Positions 1-8,119 of a DNA stretch of 64,000 bases are shown piece after piece (the stretch's first letter is position 1; each line of letters begins with the position of its first letter). This stretch comes from Hyphomicrobiales bacterium (GTDB taxonomy: Bacteria; Pseudomonadota; Alphaproteobacteria; Rhizobiales; Rhizobiaceae), in assembly GCA_900467685.1 (NCBI GenBank), contig UBQX01000011.1, forward strand, positions 124,001 to 188,000, written 5' to 3'. A program made the translations under genes and the position numbers. Below the pieces are notes generated by a model. The model had not been told where the DNA came from. It saw nothing but the letters and a program-made list of their open reading frames with translations, and made no database searches.

Positions 1-1
1 C

Positions 2-2143
2 GAGGCGACCTTCAATCCCTACGTCAAGATCGGCACGGACAACCGCATCACCGTGATCGTCCCGCGCGCCGAAATGGGCCAGGGCGCCTTCACGACGCTC
101 GCCGCCCTCGTCGCGGAAGAGCTGGATGTCACGCTCGACCAGATCGCCATCGAACACGGGCCAGCAGCCCCCGCCTATTACAATGACGCGGCACTGCGCG
201 AAGGCGCGCCCTTCCCCGCTTTCGATCATTCCATGGTCGCCGAAACCGTGCGCAACGCCATGGGCGTCGTCGGCAAGTTTCTGGCGCTTCAGATGACTGG
301 CGGGTCCTCCTCGCTCGCCGACGGTTACGAAAAGATGCGCCTTGCCGGCGCGACCGCTCGCGAAACGTTGAAGGCCGCAGCAGCCCAGAAGCTCGGCGTC
401 TCCGCAGGCTCGTTGAAAACCGAAGCCGGGAAGGTGATAGACACCAAATCCGGCAAGAGCCTGACCTATGGCGAACTGGCGCTCGACGCCGCGAAGATCG
501 ATCCGCCTTCCGACGTCGCGCTGAAGCCGCGCGCGCAGTGGAAGCTTCTCGGCAAGCCGCAGCCGCGCAAGGATATGCCGGCCAAGGTTACGGGCCAGCC
601 GATCTTCGGCATCGATGTGCAATTGCCGGACATGCTCTACGCGACCGTGCGGATGAACCCGCAGCCCGGCGGCGCGATGAAGAGCTTCGATGCGTCAGAG
701 GCTCTCAAGATGCGCGGCGTGAAGAAGGTCATCGCCATCGATAGCCTCTACGGCAAGGGCTTTGCCGTGATCGCCGACAACACCTGGCGCGCCTTCAAGG
801 CGGCTGACGCCGTCAAGGTCGTCTGGGCCGACGGTCCCGGACATCGCGACGATGCGGAGGCGAAGAAGATCCTCGCCAGCACGATTGCCGCCGGCGGCGG
901 CTTCTCGCTGCGCTCCGCGGGCGATCCGGATAAGGCTTTCGCCGACGCACCGCGCGAAAAGCTGGTCGAGGCAGAATATTACGCACCCTTCCTGTCGCAT
1001 GCGACGATGGAGCCGATGAACGCCACGGCCCGTCTCAAGGACGGCGTGCTAGACGTCTGGTCGCCCAATCAGGCACCCAGCGTCATCAAGATCATCGGCG
1101 CGCGGCTGACCAATCTCGCGGACGACAAGATCAACGTCCACACAACCTTCCTCGGCGGCGGTTTCGGCCGGCGCATCGAACCGGATTTCTCCGACTATGC
1201 GATCCGCATCGCCATGGAAACGGAAGGCCGTCCGGTGAAGGTCACCTGGACCCGCGAGGAGGATATCAGCCACGGGCCTTATCGCCCGGCAGCGCTTGCC
1301 CGCTACCGCGCCCGCCTCGGCAATGACGGCCTGCCCGTCGCCATTCATGGCTCGGTGGCCTCGCCTTCCGTCATGGCCGGCATGGTGGGGCGCATCATGC
1401 CGGGCCTGCCAACGGCGGGTCCCGACAATCTGATCGTCGACGGGGCCTATAACCAGCCCTACACGATCCCGAATGAGCGGATCGACGGCTACAAGGCCCC
1501 ACTTTCGACGCCCGTCGCGTCGTGGCGCTCGGTCGGCAATTCGTTCAATGCCTTCATGCATGAAAGCTTCGTGGACGAGCTCGCCCATGCCGGCAAAATC
1601 GATCCGATGGAGTTTCGCCGCAAGCTGATGGCCGATTATCCGACCGCGATTGCGATCCTCGACAAGCTCAAGACGCTCTCCGACTGGGGCAAGCCGATCG
1701 ACAAGACCCGCGCGCAAGGGATTGCCTTCACGCTTTCCTTCGGCACATGGGTCGGCGAGGTCGTGCAGGTGAAGGACGAAAACGGGTCCATCCGCGTCGA
1801 AAAGATCTGGATCGTTGCCGATCCGGGGATGGTGCTCGACCCGCTGAACTTCAAGGCGCAGATGATGTCGGGGGCGATCTACGGCCTCTCCGCTGCGATC
1901 GGCCAGCAGATCAGCTTTGCCGACGGCGCGCCGCAACAGTCGAATTTCAGCGACTATGACGCCATGCGGATGAACCAGTGCCCGGACATCGTGATCGAGA
2001 TTCTCGAGAACTCCGGCCATCTCGGCGGCGCGGGCGAACCCGCTACGCCGCCGGTCATGGCGGCACTGGCGAATGCGATCTTCGCGCTCAACGGGAAACG
2101 GATCCGGTCCATGCCCCTCAATGGCGAGGTCAGCTTCGTCTGA
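2..2143 (+). CDS. Molybdopterin-dependent hydroxylase large subunit (IorB-like), 5' truncated by the window edge
   Basis: The reading frame is open from base 2, so the N-terminus lies outside the window; 713 codons remain. It looks like the large molybdenum-cofactor subunit of the xanthine dehydrogenase/aldehyde oxidase family, of the isoquinoline 1-oxidoreductase beta-subunit type. These enzymes hydroxylate aldehydes or N-heterocycles and pair with a small 2Fe-2S subunit, usually encoded next door. Visible motifs are EMGQG near residue 22, the cofactor loop GGGFGRR near residue 385, and GGAGEP with the likely catalytic glutamate near residue 679. Members often have a Tat signal; that part is missing here. 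The family is certain, the substrate is unknown. The partner subunit is not downstream, so it is probably upstream of the window. Confidence 0.88.
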   Translation, partial: EATFNPYVKIGTDNRITVIVPRAEMGQGAFTTLAALVAEELDVTLDQIAIEHGPAAPAYYNDAALREGAPFPAFDHSMVAETVRNAMGVVGKFLALQMTGGSSSLADGYEKMRLAGATARETLKAAAAQKLGVSAGSLKTEAGKVIDTKSGKSLTYGELALDAAKIDPPSDVALKPRAQWKLLGKPQPRKDMPAKVTGQPIFGIDVQLPDMLYATVRMNPQPGGAMKSFDASEALKMRGVKKVIAIDSLYGKGFAVIADNTWRAFKAADAVKVVWADGPGHRDDAEAKKILASTIAAGGGFSLRSAGDPDKAFADAPREKLVEAEYYAPFLSHATMEPMNATARLKDGVLDVWSPNQAPSVIKIIGARLTNLADDKINVHTTFLGGGFGRRIEPDFSDYAIRIAMETEGRPVKVTWTREEDISHGPYRPAALARYRARLGNDGLPVAIHGSVASPSVMAGMVGRIMPGLPTAGPDNLIVDGAYNQPYTIPNERIDGYKAPLSTPVASWRSVGNSFNAFMHESFVDELAHAGKIDPMEFRRKLMADYPTAIAILDKLKTLSDWGKPIDKTRAQGIAFTLSFGTWVGEVVQVKDENGSIRVEKIWIVADPGMVLDPLNFKAQMMSGAIYGLSAAIGQQISFADGAPQQSNFSDYDAMRMNQCPDIVIEILENSGHLGGAGEPATPPVMAALANAIFALNGKRIRSMPLNGEVSFV

Positions 2144-2170
2144 CGACGCGGGTATGTCTGGAAAGACAAA

Positions 2171-2203
2171 TGCACCGGTGTCCCGAAGACACCGGTGCAC
2201 TTT
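2171..2203 (+). terminator. Hairpin terminator candidate after the molybdenum hydroxylase gene
   Basis: A perfect 12-bp inverted repeat (TGCACCGGTGTC and its complement) with a 5-nt loop begins 28 nt after the stop codon. Only three T residues follow, so it may act as a weak intrinsic terminator or an mRNA end-protecting stem. Confidence 0.5.
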
Positions 2204-2270
2204 GACGTGCGCAACCGCTCGACAAGTTGTGAGCGAGGCGCTAGGAGGCGGTCATCCCATTTGAACTTTT

Positions 2271-2303
2271 GCCAAGGCCTCCGGGATTTCCGGAGGCTTT
2301 GGC
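2271..2303 (+). other. Stem-loop in the leader of yjdM
   Basis: A 14-bp stem with one imperfect pair closes on a 5-nt loop (GCCAAGGCCTCCGG and its near complement). It ends just before the ribosome-binding site AAAGGA and 15 nt before the yjdM start codon. No T-tract follows on either strand, so it does not look like a terminator. It could influence translation of yjdM. Confidence 0.4.
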
Positions 2304-2318
2304 ATTGAAAGGACCGCC

Positions 2319-2654
2319 ATGAGCGAGAACCCGGCCTGCCCGAAATGCCAGTCTGCCTTTGCCTATGAGGACGGCGGCCTGATGATCTGTCCCGAATGCG
2401 GCCATGAATGGGCGCCCGGCGCAGAAGCACAAGCCGAAGAAACCAGCTTCCGCGACGCTAATGGCGTCACGCTTGTCGACGGCGACACCGTCACCGTCAT
2501 CAAGGATTTGAAACTCAAGGGCTCCTCGCAGGTCCTGAAAGTGGGCACCAAGGTCAAGAACATCCGCCTCGTCGAGGGTGACCACAATATCGACTGCAAG
2601 ATCGACGGTTTCGGCGCGATGAAGCTCAAGTCCGAGTTCGTCAAGAAGGTCTGA
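2319..2654 (+). CDS. yjdM: Zinc-ribbon protein YjdM (formerly PhnA)
   Basis: A small 111-residue protein with an N-terminal zinc ribbon built from two cysteine pairs, CPKC (residues 7-10) and CPEC (residues 25-28), followed by a beta-rich domain ending in [10 protein letters not shown]. This is the YjdM/PhnA family. It was named from the E. coli alkylphosphonate region, but its biochemical role is not established and no phosphonate genes are nearby. The start is supported by AAAGGA eight bases upstream. Its stop codon abuts the stop of the convergent SDR gene with no spacer. Confidence 0.88.
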   Translation: MSENPACPKCQSAFAYEDGGLMICPECGHEWAPGAEAQAEETSFRDANGVTLVDGDTVTVIKDLKLKGSSQVLKVGTKVKNIRLVEGDHNIDCKIDGFGAMKLKSEFVKKV

Positions 2655-3608
2655 TCAAGCTGCCCGGGCGAATGGCCGGTCGACGAGACCGTGATCGGCC
2701 AGCGCCTCAGCAATCGCCTCGTCGGCAGGCGTCGTCGGGACAGACCCGAGAAAGGCTTGGAGCTCCTCGCCCGACAGCGAATGCGGCGTGAACCAGAGAT
2801 AGTTCATCTTCACGATCTCGCGCACGATCGGCGAGAAGAGCCCGACAACATTGAGCAGCGCCCATGAGACTTTCTTTCGGGCCAGCGTCCGGCCAGCGGC
2901 CTTTTCTGCGGCCCGTGCAAACTCCTCGCCGGTCAGCGTGTGCCCTTCGAAATTGAACTGCGAGAACAACGGTAGTTCGTTCGCGCGCTCCGCCAGTCGC
3001 ACGAACGCGTCGGCGAGATCTGGCAGATAGGCGAAGGCATGCGGCAGATCATAGGGGCCGGGCCATGAGAACGAGCCCTTGTCAATCTTCGTCGCGATCA
3101 TCTGGTCGAGCCAGGTACCCACCTTGTCGGTTCCGTAGAAATCGCCGGCGCGCAGGATCACGGTCTTGACCCCCTCGCCTGCAGCATCCTTGAACAGCCC
3201 TTCCATCTCGATGCGGATCCGAGCCTTCTCGGTCGTCGCGGAGAAGGGAGCGTCATCGGTCATCTCAAGGCCGATCTCCTTACCGTAATTGTAGACATTG
3301 CCGATGAAGAGGTGCACGGCCCGGTTCTCCCTCGCCGCTGCCATAACGTTACCCGCCATCGCGAGAACGGTGCCCTCCCATTTGTCATAGGGCGGGTTCA
3401 ACCCGTTGAAGATCATGTCGACGCCCATCGTGGCGGCGATCACCTGCGCCCGGTCCATGGCATCTGCCGCGCGATATTCGACGCGGCCCGAAAGGCCATC
3501 GCAACGCCCGCTGCGGGTGACGGCAACAACCTCATGACCATGGGCCAGAAAGGCGGCGGCGACGGCGTGGGCGAGACGCCCGTTGGCGCCCAAAACTGCA
3601 ATTTTCAT
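2655..3608 (-). CDS. NAD(P)-binding atypical SDR / NAD-dependent epimerase-like protein
   Basis: A 317-residue Rossmann-fold protein with the dinucleotide loop GANGRLA at residues 7-13. The body resembles the extended or atypical short-chain dehydrogenase group (NAD-dependent epimerase/dehydratase, NmrA-like). A catalytic YxxxK is not obvious, so it may be a sensor or a reductase with an unusual site. I place the start at 3608 (MKIAVLG) because AGAGGA lies nine bases upstream; a longer frame to 3686 exists but lacks the family's usual N-terminus. It is divergent from a LysR gene about 100 bp away, which suggests that regulator controls it. The substrate is unknown. Confidence 0.8.
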   Translation of the reverse strand: MKIAVLGANGRLAHAVAAAFLAHGHEVVAVTRSGRCDGLSGRVEYRAADAMDRAQVIAATMGVDMIFNGLNPPYDKWEGTVLAMAGNVMAAARENRAVHLFIGNVYNYGKEIGLEMTDDAPFSATTEKARIRIEMEGLFKDAAGEGVKTVILRAGDFYGTDKVGTWLDQMIATKIDKGSFSWPGPYDLPHAFAYLPDLADAFVRLAERANELPLFSQFNFEGHTLTGEEFARAAEKAAGRTLARKKVSWALLNVVGLFSPIVREIVKMNYLWFTPHSLSGEELQAFLGSVPTTPADEAIAEALADHGLVDRPFARAA

Positions 3609-3711
3609 CGGCTTGTCCTCTTCGATTGTAGGAGCCGCCGCTTCGGCACGTTTGCTCCGGTTTCGATGAGAAGACGCTATTCTCAAATTTTCTTTGTGAA
3701 TATGGACAAGA

Positions 3712-4623
3712 ATGGGGGATAACTATACGAATTTGAATACCATGGACTGGAACCTCATCAAGACATTCCTGGCGGTCGCCGAGACGGGCACGCTTCTCGC
3801 CGCCGCCGAAACGCTGCGCCTCAGCCAGCCGACCGTTGGCCGTCAGATCGACGAGTTGGAAGCTGCAACGGGGCTGACGCTGTTCATCCGTGGGCGCCGC
3901 GGCATGGCACTCACGGAAGCCGGCCTTTCGCTGCTGGACGATGCACGCGGCATGGCGAAGGAGGCGGATCATTTTCTGCTGCGCGCCTCCGGCCGGGCCA
4001 GCGAAGTGTCAGGCGCGGTGCGGATCACCGCCAGCGATATCGTCGCCACCTATCTCCTGCCGCCGATCCTCGTGGCGCTGAAAGAGGCCGAGCCCGGCAT
4101 CGATATCGAACTCGTGCCCTCCAATGCCGTAGCAAACCTGCTCGCCCGCGACGCCGATATCGCCATCCGCATGACGCGGCCGATGCAAAACGATCTGATC
4201 GCGGTGAAGGTCAACGATTTTGCCATGGGCGTTCATGCCCATGAACGCTATCTGGAAAAAGCCGGAACGCCCCGGACGGTCGACGATCTCTTCCGCCACC
4301 GGATGGTCGGCTATGACCGCGACATGCAAATCCTGAACGGCATGAAGGCCTTGGGTCTGCAAGGAGACCGCACGCTCTTCACCTTCCGGACCGACGATCA
4401 GGTGACCTATTGGGAACTCATCCGGGCCGGCGCCGGCATCGGCTTCGGCGCGCTCTGGCTCGGCCGGCAGACGCCAGGGATGCGCCACATCCTGCCTGAA
4501 CTACAGATTCCGGCGCTCCCCATGTGGCTCGCCTCGCATGAAGAACTGCGCACATCGCTGAAAATTCGCCGGGTCATGGATTTCCTGCGCGAGGCGATTA
4601 CCGCGATGCCGCTCTCGATTTGA
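3712..4623 (+). CDS. LysR-family transcriptional regulator
   Basis: A LysR-type regulator of 303 residues. The winged helix-turn-helix is at about residues 11-70 (TLLAAAETLRLSQPTVGRQI) and the periplasmic-binding-protein-like effector domain follows to the end. LysR proteins often regulate a divergently transcribed neighbour, here the SDR gene, through the 103-bp gap. The start is uncertain. ATG 3712 has a weak GGA five bases upstream. ATG 3742 gives the family-typical MDWNLIKTF start but has no clear ribosome-binding site. The gene ends base-to-base against the convergent MFS gene. Confidence 0.88.
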   Translation: MGDNYTNLNTMDWNLIKTFLAVAETGTLLAAAETLRLSQPTVGRQIDELEAATGLTLFIRGRRGMALTEAGLSLLDDARGMAKEADHFLLRASGRASEVSGAVRITASDIVATYLLPPILVALKEAEPGIDIELVPSNAVANLLARDADIAIRMTRPMQNDLIAVKVNDFAMGVHAHERYLEKAGTPRTVDDLFRHRMVGYDRDMQILNGMKALGLQGDRTLFTFRTDDQVTYWELIRAGAGIGFGALWLGRQTPGMRHILPELQIPALPMWLASHEELRTSLKIRRVMDFLREAITAMPLSI

Positions 4624-5805
4624 TCAGTTCTTGACCGCATCGGCATAGCGGGCGAGACCCGAAAGCGCCAGGACGGCGAGCAGGAAAACAGGCAGTGTCA
4701 GGAACACGGTCGAGAAACTCGAATGCTCAGCCGCAAATCCGATCGCCGAGGGCGCGAAGAGCATGCCCGAGTAACCAAGGAAGGTCGTGACCGACAGCGC
4801 CACGCCTTGCGCAAAGCCCGGCAGGTTGCCCGCCGCCGAAAAGGCGATCGGTACCATGTTGGAAATCCCGATGCCGCAGATCGCAAAGCCGATGAAGGCG
4901 ACGATCATGTTGGGCGCAGAACCTGCAGTGACGAGCCCGATGATCGCCATGACCGTGCAGAACCGGAAGGTCTTCACCGCACCGAACCGGTCGCGCACCA
5001 GATCGCCGGCAAAGCGCATGATCGTCATGGTGAAGGCGAAGGCTCCGAATGCGAAGCCGGAGAACGCAAGCGAGGCACCAAGCTCGCGCCGGATGTAGAG
5101 GGCACCCCAATCGAGCACCGAGCCTTCCGGTACCATCGAGAAGAGCGCCATGATGCCGAGCAGCCAGGGCAGCGGGCTCAAGGGAAGTTTCGCCTTCTCG
5201 CGCGCTTCGCTCACATGCGGCACGTCATGGAACAGATGCCGCCAGGCAGCCAACAAAAGGACAAGGCCAGCCACCGTGAGTACGATCGAATGCCCGACCG
5301 TTCCGAGCTTCTCGATCAGAAACCCGCCGGTCATCGTCCCGACAAAGGTGCCGAGGCTCCAGAAGGCATGGCAGGACGACATGATCGAGCGGCGCAACGA
5401 CTTCTCCGTCTCGACCGCGTTGGCATTCATCGAAACGTCCATCGCGCCGGTCAATCCGCCGAACAGGAAGATGGCGATACCGCCCAGCCAGATATTCGGT
5501 GCCAGGCTCAGGAGGAGGATAGTCGGCAGGAAGAGGATCGTGGCTGTCTTCGTCACCTTGGTCGAACCGAAGCGGGCAATCTGCGCCCCGGTGATCGGCA
5601 TCAGCATCAGCGACCCGACGCCCATGATCAGGATCATGATGCCAAGCGCTCCCGGATCCAACCCGAGACGGCTTGCAAATTCCGGGATCTTCGGGGCCCA
5701 GGCGCCCATGATGAGACCGTTGATGAAGAAGAGCGTGGAGACCGCCATGCGCTCGCGCGTGAAATAGCCGGACCGGGCGACGCGCGCCTCTTCATTGCCG
5801 TTCAT
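4624..5805 (-). CDS. MFS transporter (YbjJ/FucP-like)
   Basis: A 393-residue integral membrane protein with about twelve hydrophobic segments and the major facilitator layout. The first segment is AVSTLFFINGLIMGAWAPK, and the loop IARFGSTKVTK follows helix two. The overall pattern is that of the YbjJ-like group of MFS proteins, whose substrates are mostly unknown; sugar or drug efflux are possible. GGGAGGG just upstream of ATG 5805 is a strong ribosome-binding site. Its stop codon directly adjoins the LysR stop, sharing the palindrome TGATCA. Confidence 0.85.
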   Translation of the reverse strand: MNGNEEARVARSGYFTRERMAVSTLFFINGLIMGAWAPKIPEFASRLGLDPGALGIMILIMGVGSLMLMPITGAQIARFGSTKVTKTATILFLPTILLLSLAPNIWLGGIAIFLFGGLTGAMDVSMNANAVETEKSLRRSIMSSCHAFWSLGTFVGTMTGGFLIEKLGTVGHSIVLTVAGLVLLLAAWRHLFHDVPHVSEAREKAKLPLSPLPWLLGIMALFSMVPEGSVLDWGALYIRRELGASLAFSGFAFGAFAFTMTIMRFAGDLVRDRFGAVKTFRFCTVMAIIGLVTAGSAPNMIVAFIGFAICGIGISNMVPIAFSAAGNLPGFAQGVALSVTTFLGYSGMLFAPSAIGFAAEHSSFSTVFLTLPVFLLAVLALSGLARYADAVKN

Positions 5806-5870
5806 GCGTCCCTCCCATTTAAACCGATTCGATTGGGAGATTATCCGGGCAAGCGCTCAAGCGGAACCCG

Positions 5871-6386
5871 TCATTTCACGTGAATCATGGTGTGCCTGTC
5901 GGCAACCGCCAGCAGACGCCGCATGTCTCGTTCCGTCACCGCGATACAGCCTTCGGTCGGCTTGTAGCCGGGACGCGCCAGATGCAGGAAGATCGCCGAA
6001 CCCGCTCCGCGACGACGTGACGAGACGTTCCAGTCCATGACGATGACGATGTCATACAACTGGTCCGCGCGGCACATCGTTTCGTGGCTTTCCATGAGCG
6101 GCAACCGCGAGAGGCGATTATAGGAGGCGCTTTTCGGATCGTCACACCAGACCATCGTCTTGCGCGATGGCAGCATGGGCAGTCGCGTCACGGGCCGCAT
6201 CACCCGGTCGCTGCGCCAGAAACCGTAAAGCAGACGAAGAGCGGCGCGAGGTGTATGGCCGTCCCCCTCGCGCTTGAGCATGCCGACGCCCGAGCGTCCC
6301 AGCGCGCACGTCAAGGTCAGCGGCCCCACCTTGAGATATCCCTGCCGGTGGTCGCGTGCCGATGGCCTGACTTCGAATGACTGCAT
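5871..6386 (-). CDS. L,D-transpeptidase (YkuD domain) family protein
   Basis: A 171-residue YkuD/ErfK-type protein. The catalytic His lies near residue 135 (HLARPGY) and the nucleophilic Cys near residue 147 in TEGCIAV, matching the HX(11-17)[ST]xGC pattern of L,D-transpeptidases. These enzymes form 3-3 peptidoglycan cross-links or attach proteins to peptidoglycan; rhizobia encode many of them. No classical signal peptide or transmembrane segment is visible at the annotated start, which is unusual for a periplasmic enzyme. It is divergent from the response-regulator gene. Confidence 0.8.
   Translation of the reverse strand: MQSFEVRPSARDHRQGYLKVGPLTLTCALGRSGVGMLKREGDGHTPRAALRLLYGFWRSDRVMRPVTRLPMLPSRKTMVWCDDPKSASYNRLSRLPLMESHETMCRADQLYDIVIVMDWNVSSRRRGAGSAIFLHLARPGYKPTEGCIAVTERDMRRLLAVADRHTMIHVK
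5873..5886. other. parS-like palindrome 1 (variant with GANTC)
   Basis: ATTTCACGTGAATC matches the parS core GTTTCACGTGAAAC at 12 of 14 positions and keeps the central TTCACGTGAA. It lies in the last codons of the L,D-transpeptidase gene (Met-Ile-His-Val-Lys-stop). The right arm contains GAATC, a GANTC site for the alphaproteobacterial methyltransferase CcrM. It is the farthest of five such sites from parAB, and ParB binding is inferred only. Confidence 0.5.
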
Positions 6387-6494
6387 CGCCGACCTTCACG
6401 ACCTCTTGCCTTGCCCGTGATCGACAATCTGCCTATTTGCGCGGCATCGGAAATCGGCTGGGCAATTGTTTTCATTTGTGCGTCGATGATTTAG

Positions 6495-6510
6495 AAACCT
6501 GATCAGGTTT
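6495..6510. promoter_or_regulatory. 16-bp perfect palindrome upstream of the response-regulator gene
   Basis: AAACCTGATCAGGTTT is a perfect palindrome ending 20 nt before the response-regulator start codon, in the gap shared with the divergent L,D-transpeptidase gene. Its position suggests an operator; the binding factor is unknown and autoregulation is one possibility. Confidence 0.45.
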
Positions 6511-6530
6511 GATGCAAGGGCTTTTGGCTG

Positions 6531-7214
6531 ATGGGCACCCGGACAATTTTGCTGGTGGATGATGACGACGACCTGCGCGAGATGCTGGTCGAGCAGCTGG
6601 GGCTCTATGAAGAGTTCCATGTCCTGCAGGAAAAGACCGCCACGAAGGGCGTTCAGGCCGCGCGCAGCAACCCTGTCGATCTCTTGATCATGGATGTCGG
6701 CCTGCCCGATATGGATGGGCGCGAGGCTGTGAAGCTCCTGCGCCGCGGCGGGTTCAAGGCCCCCATCATCATGCTGACAGGCCACGACACCGATTCCGAC
6801 ACGATCCTCGGCCTGGAAGCGGGCGCGAACGACTATGTCACCAAGCCCTTCCGCTTCGCGGTACTTCTCGCCCGGATGCGCGCGCAGTTGCGCCAGCATG
6901 AACAGAGCGAAGACGCAACCTTCGCGGTTGGGCCCTACACGTTCAAGCCGAGCCAGAAGCTTCTGGTCGATCAGACCGGCCAGAAGATCCGCCTGACGGA
7001 AAAGGAAGCGGCGATCATCCGCTACCTCTATCGTGCCGGCCAGAAGGTCGTGACCCGCGACGTGCTTCTCGAGGAAGTATGGGGTTACAATTCGGGCGTG
7101 ACGACACACACGCTGGAAACCCATGTTTACCGCCTGCGCCAGAAGATCGAGCGCGATCCATCCAACGCCGAGATTCTCGTCACCGAAAACGGCGGCTACA
7201 AGATTATTCCGTAA
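6531..7214 (+). CDS. OmpR/PhoB-family response regulator (CenR-like)
   Basis: A two-domain response regulator of 227 residues. The receiver domain (about 1-120) has the acidic cluster at residues 10-14, the phospho-acceptor Asp55 (LIMDVGLP), a conserved Thr in MLTGHD and a Lys in YVTKPF. The C-terminal winged helix (about 130-227) ends in LETHVYRLRQKIE and NGGYKI. The sequence reminds me of CenR, the essential envelope regulator of alphaproteobacteria, but I cannot confirm orthology, and no histidine kinase gene lies beside it. It is followed 15 nt later by the cNMP-domain gene, probably in the same transcript. Confidence 0.9.
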   Translation: MGTRTILLVDDDDDLREMLVEQLGLYEEFHVLQEKTATKGVQAARSNPVDLLIMDVGLPDMDGREAVKLLRRGGFKAPIIMLTGHDTDSDTILGLEAGANDYVTKPFRFAVLLARMRAQLRQHEQSEDATFAVGPYTFKPSQKLLVDQTGQKIRLTEKEAAIIRYLYRAGQKVVTRDVLLEEVWGYNSGVTTHTLETHVYRLRQKIERDPSNAEILVTENGGYKIIP

Positions 7215-7229
7215 GGACAAATACCCTCA

Positions 7230-7682
7230 ATGTCGCTGAAGTCCGATATCGACCTGCTCTCCCGCGTGCCGCTCTTCCGCGGCATGAACGACGAGCAACT
7301 GCGCCTTCTGGCCTTCGGTGCGGACAAGCGGCAACTGGCGCGCGGGCATACGCTTTTCACGCCGGGAACCCGGGTTTCCACCGCCTTCGTCGTTTCTTCC
7401 GGCACGATCGGTCTGGCCGTACCGACACGGCAGGGAAACCGGCGCCTGGAAGATGCCGGCCCCGGGTCACTTCTCTGCGAACTGGCGCTGATCAGCGAAC
7501 ACGAATGCAGCCTCACTGCCGTGGTCGTGGAAGATTGCGAAGTGCTGCAGGTCACCCGCTCGCTGTTCTCCCGTCTCATGGAAGAGTTCCCGCAAGTCGC
7601 CGTCGTCCTCGACCAGCGCATCCGCGACAATCTCAACCGGATGATCGCCGAACTCGCCCGGATCGAGCAGAAATTCTCCTGA
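7230..7682 (+). CDS. Cyclic-nucleotide-binding-domain protein without HTH
   Basis: A 150-residue single-domain protein of the Crp/Fnr cNMP-binding fold (LLSRVPLFRGM start, then FVVSSGTIGLAV and the GSLLCELALI hinge). It has no C-terminal helix-turn-helix, so it cannot be a normal Crp-type activator. In the phosphate-binding cassette the usual Pro-Arg-Ser-Ala reads Glu-Cys-Ser-Leu. The arginine that contacts the cyclic phosphate in Crp is therefore missing, and nucleotide binding is doubtful. It lies 15 nt after the response-regulator gene and may be a regulatory partner of it. The function is unknown. Confidence 0.82.
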   Translation: MSLKSDIDLLSRVPLFRGMNDEQLRLLAFGADKRQLARGHTLFTPGTRVSTAFVVSSGTIGLAVPTRQGNRRLEDAGPGSLLCELALISEHECSLTAVVVEDCEVLQVTRSLFSRLMEEFPQVAVVLDQRIRDNLNRMIAELARIEQKFS

Positions 7683-8119
7683 GACGGATGGATGAGCGCG
7701 AAGGCTTCGACCGGGCTGGGATGGAAGAAAAACGGTTCGGCTTGACTCAGGACCGGACCGTATTTGCAGCGCGTTATATTTGCCGAGACTCTAAAGCGCA
7801 AAGCTTAGCGTTTAACCATTTTTAAACGTTTCAAGTCACCTTGCCTTTTAGGCGCAAAATTGCCATTTTTCTACATCACGGCAAAACTGCAATACCCTTG
7901 CGGGTGGCTGCGGAATCGGGGGAGCCTGCACGTCAGGCAAGAATGGCCGGAGGGTGGAATGCCCGCCTGACCGGCACAAGACGTTGTTCTTATACGTCGT
8001 CCTGCGTTTCTTCACCCATCATTCAGATTCGCTCGATTAGGGGTATCCCTCGCGATGCCCTATTTCCGACGGCTGCGAACGGTAAGGGCTTGCGGGCAAA
8101 TGAGCGGCAGTGCCGCGGA
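7683..8119 (+). promoter_or_regulatory. 437-bp upstream region of chvB
   Basis: This stretch holds no separate gene that I can support. The chvB frame stays open back to 7841 but with no family-like sequence. AT-rich DNA lies at 7795-7880, including an inverted repeat at 7809-7828. A 7-codon reading frame with an ATG at 8100 ends with TGA at 8121-8123, overlapping the chvB start codon. The chvB promoter is probably in the AT-rich part, but I could not fix its -35 and -10. Confidence 0.45.
7809..7828. promoter_or_regulatory. Inverted repeat containing a TTAACCAT half-site (possible CtrA site)
   Basis: CGTTTAA, a 6-bp spacer and TTAAACG form a perfect 7-bp dyad. The left side reads TTAACCAT, a common CtrA half-site in alphaproteobacteria. 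The two TTAA halves are six bases apart instead of the usual seven, so this is only a candidate. Confidence 0.3.

Noticed and set aside
2319-2654. Assigning a phosphonate-catabolism role to the YjdM gene
   Set aside because: The old PhnA name came from location in E. coli; no phn genes are here and no enzymatic residues are evident.
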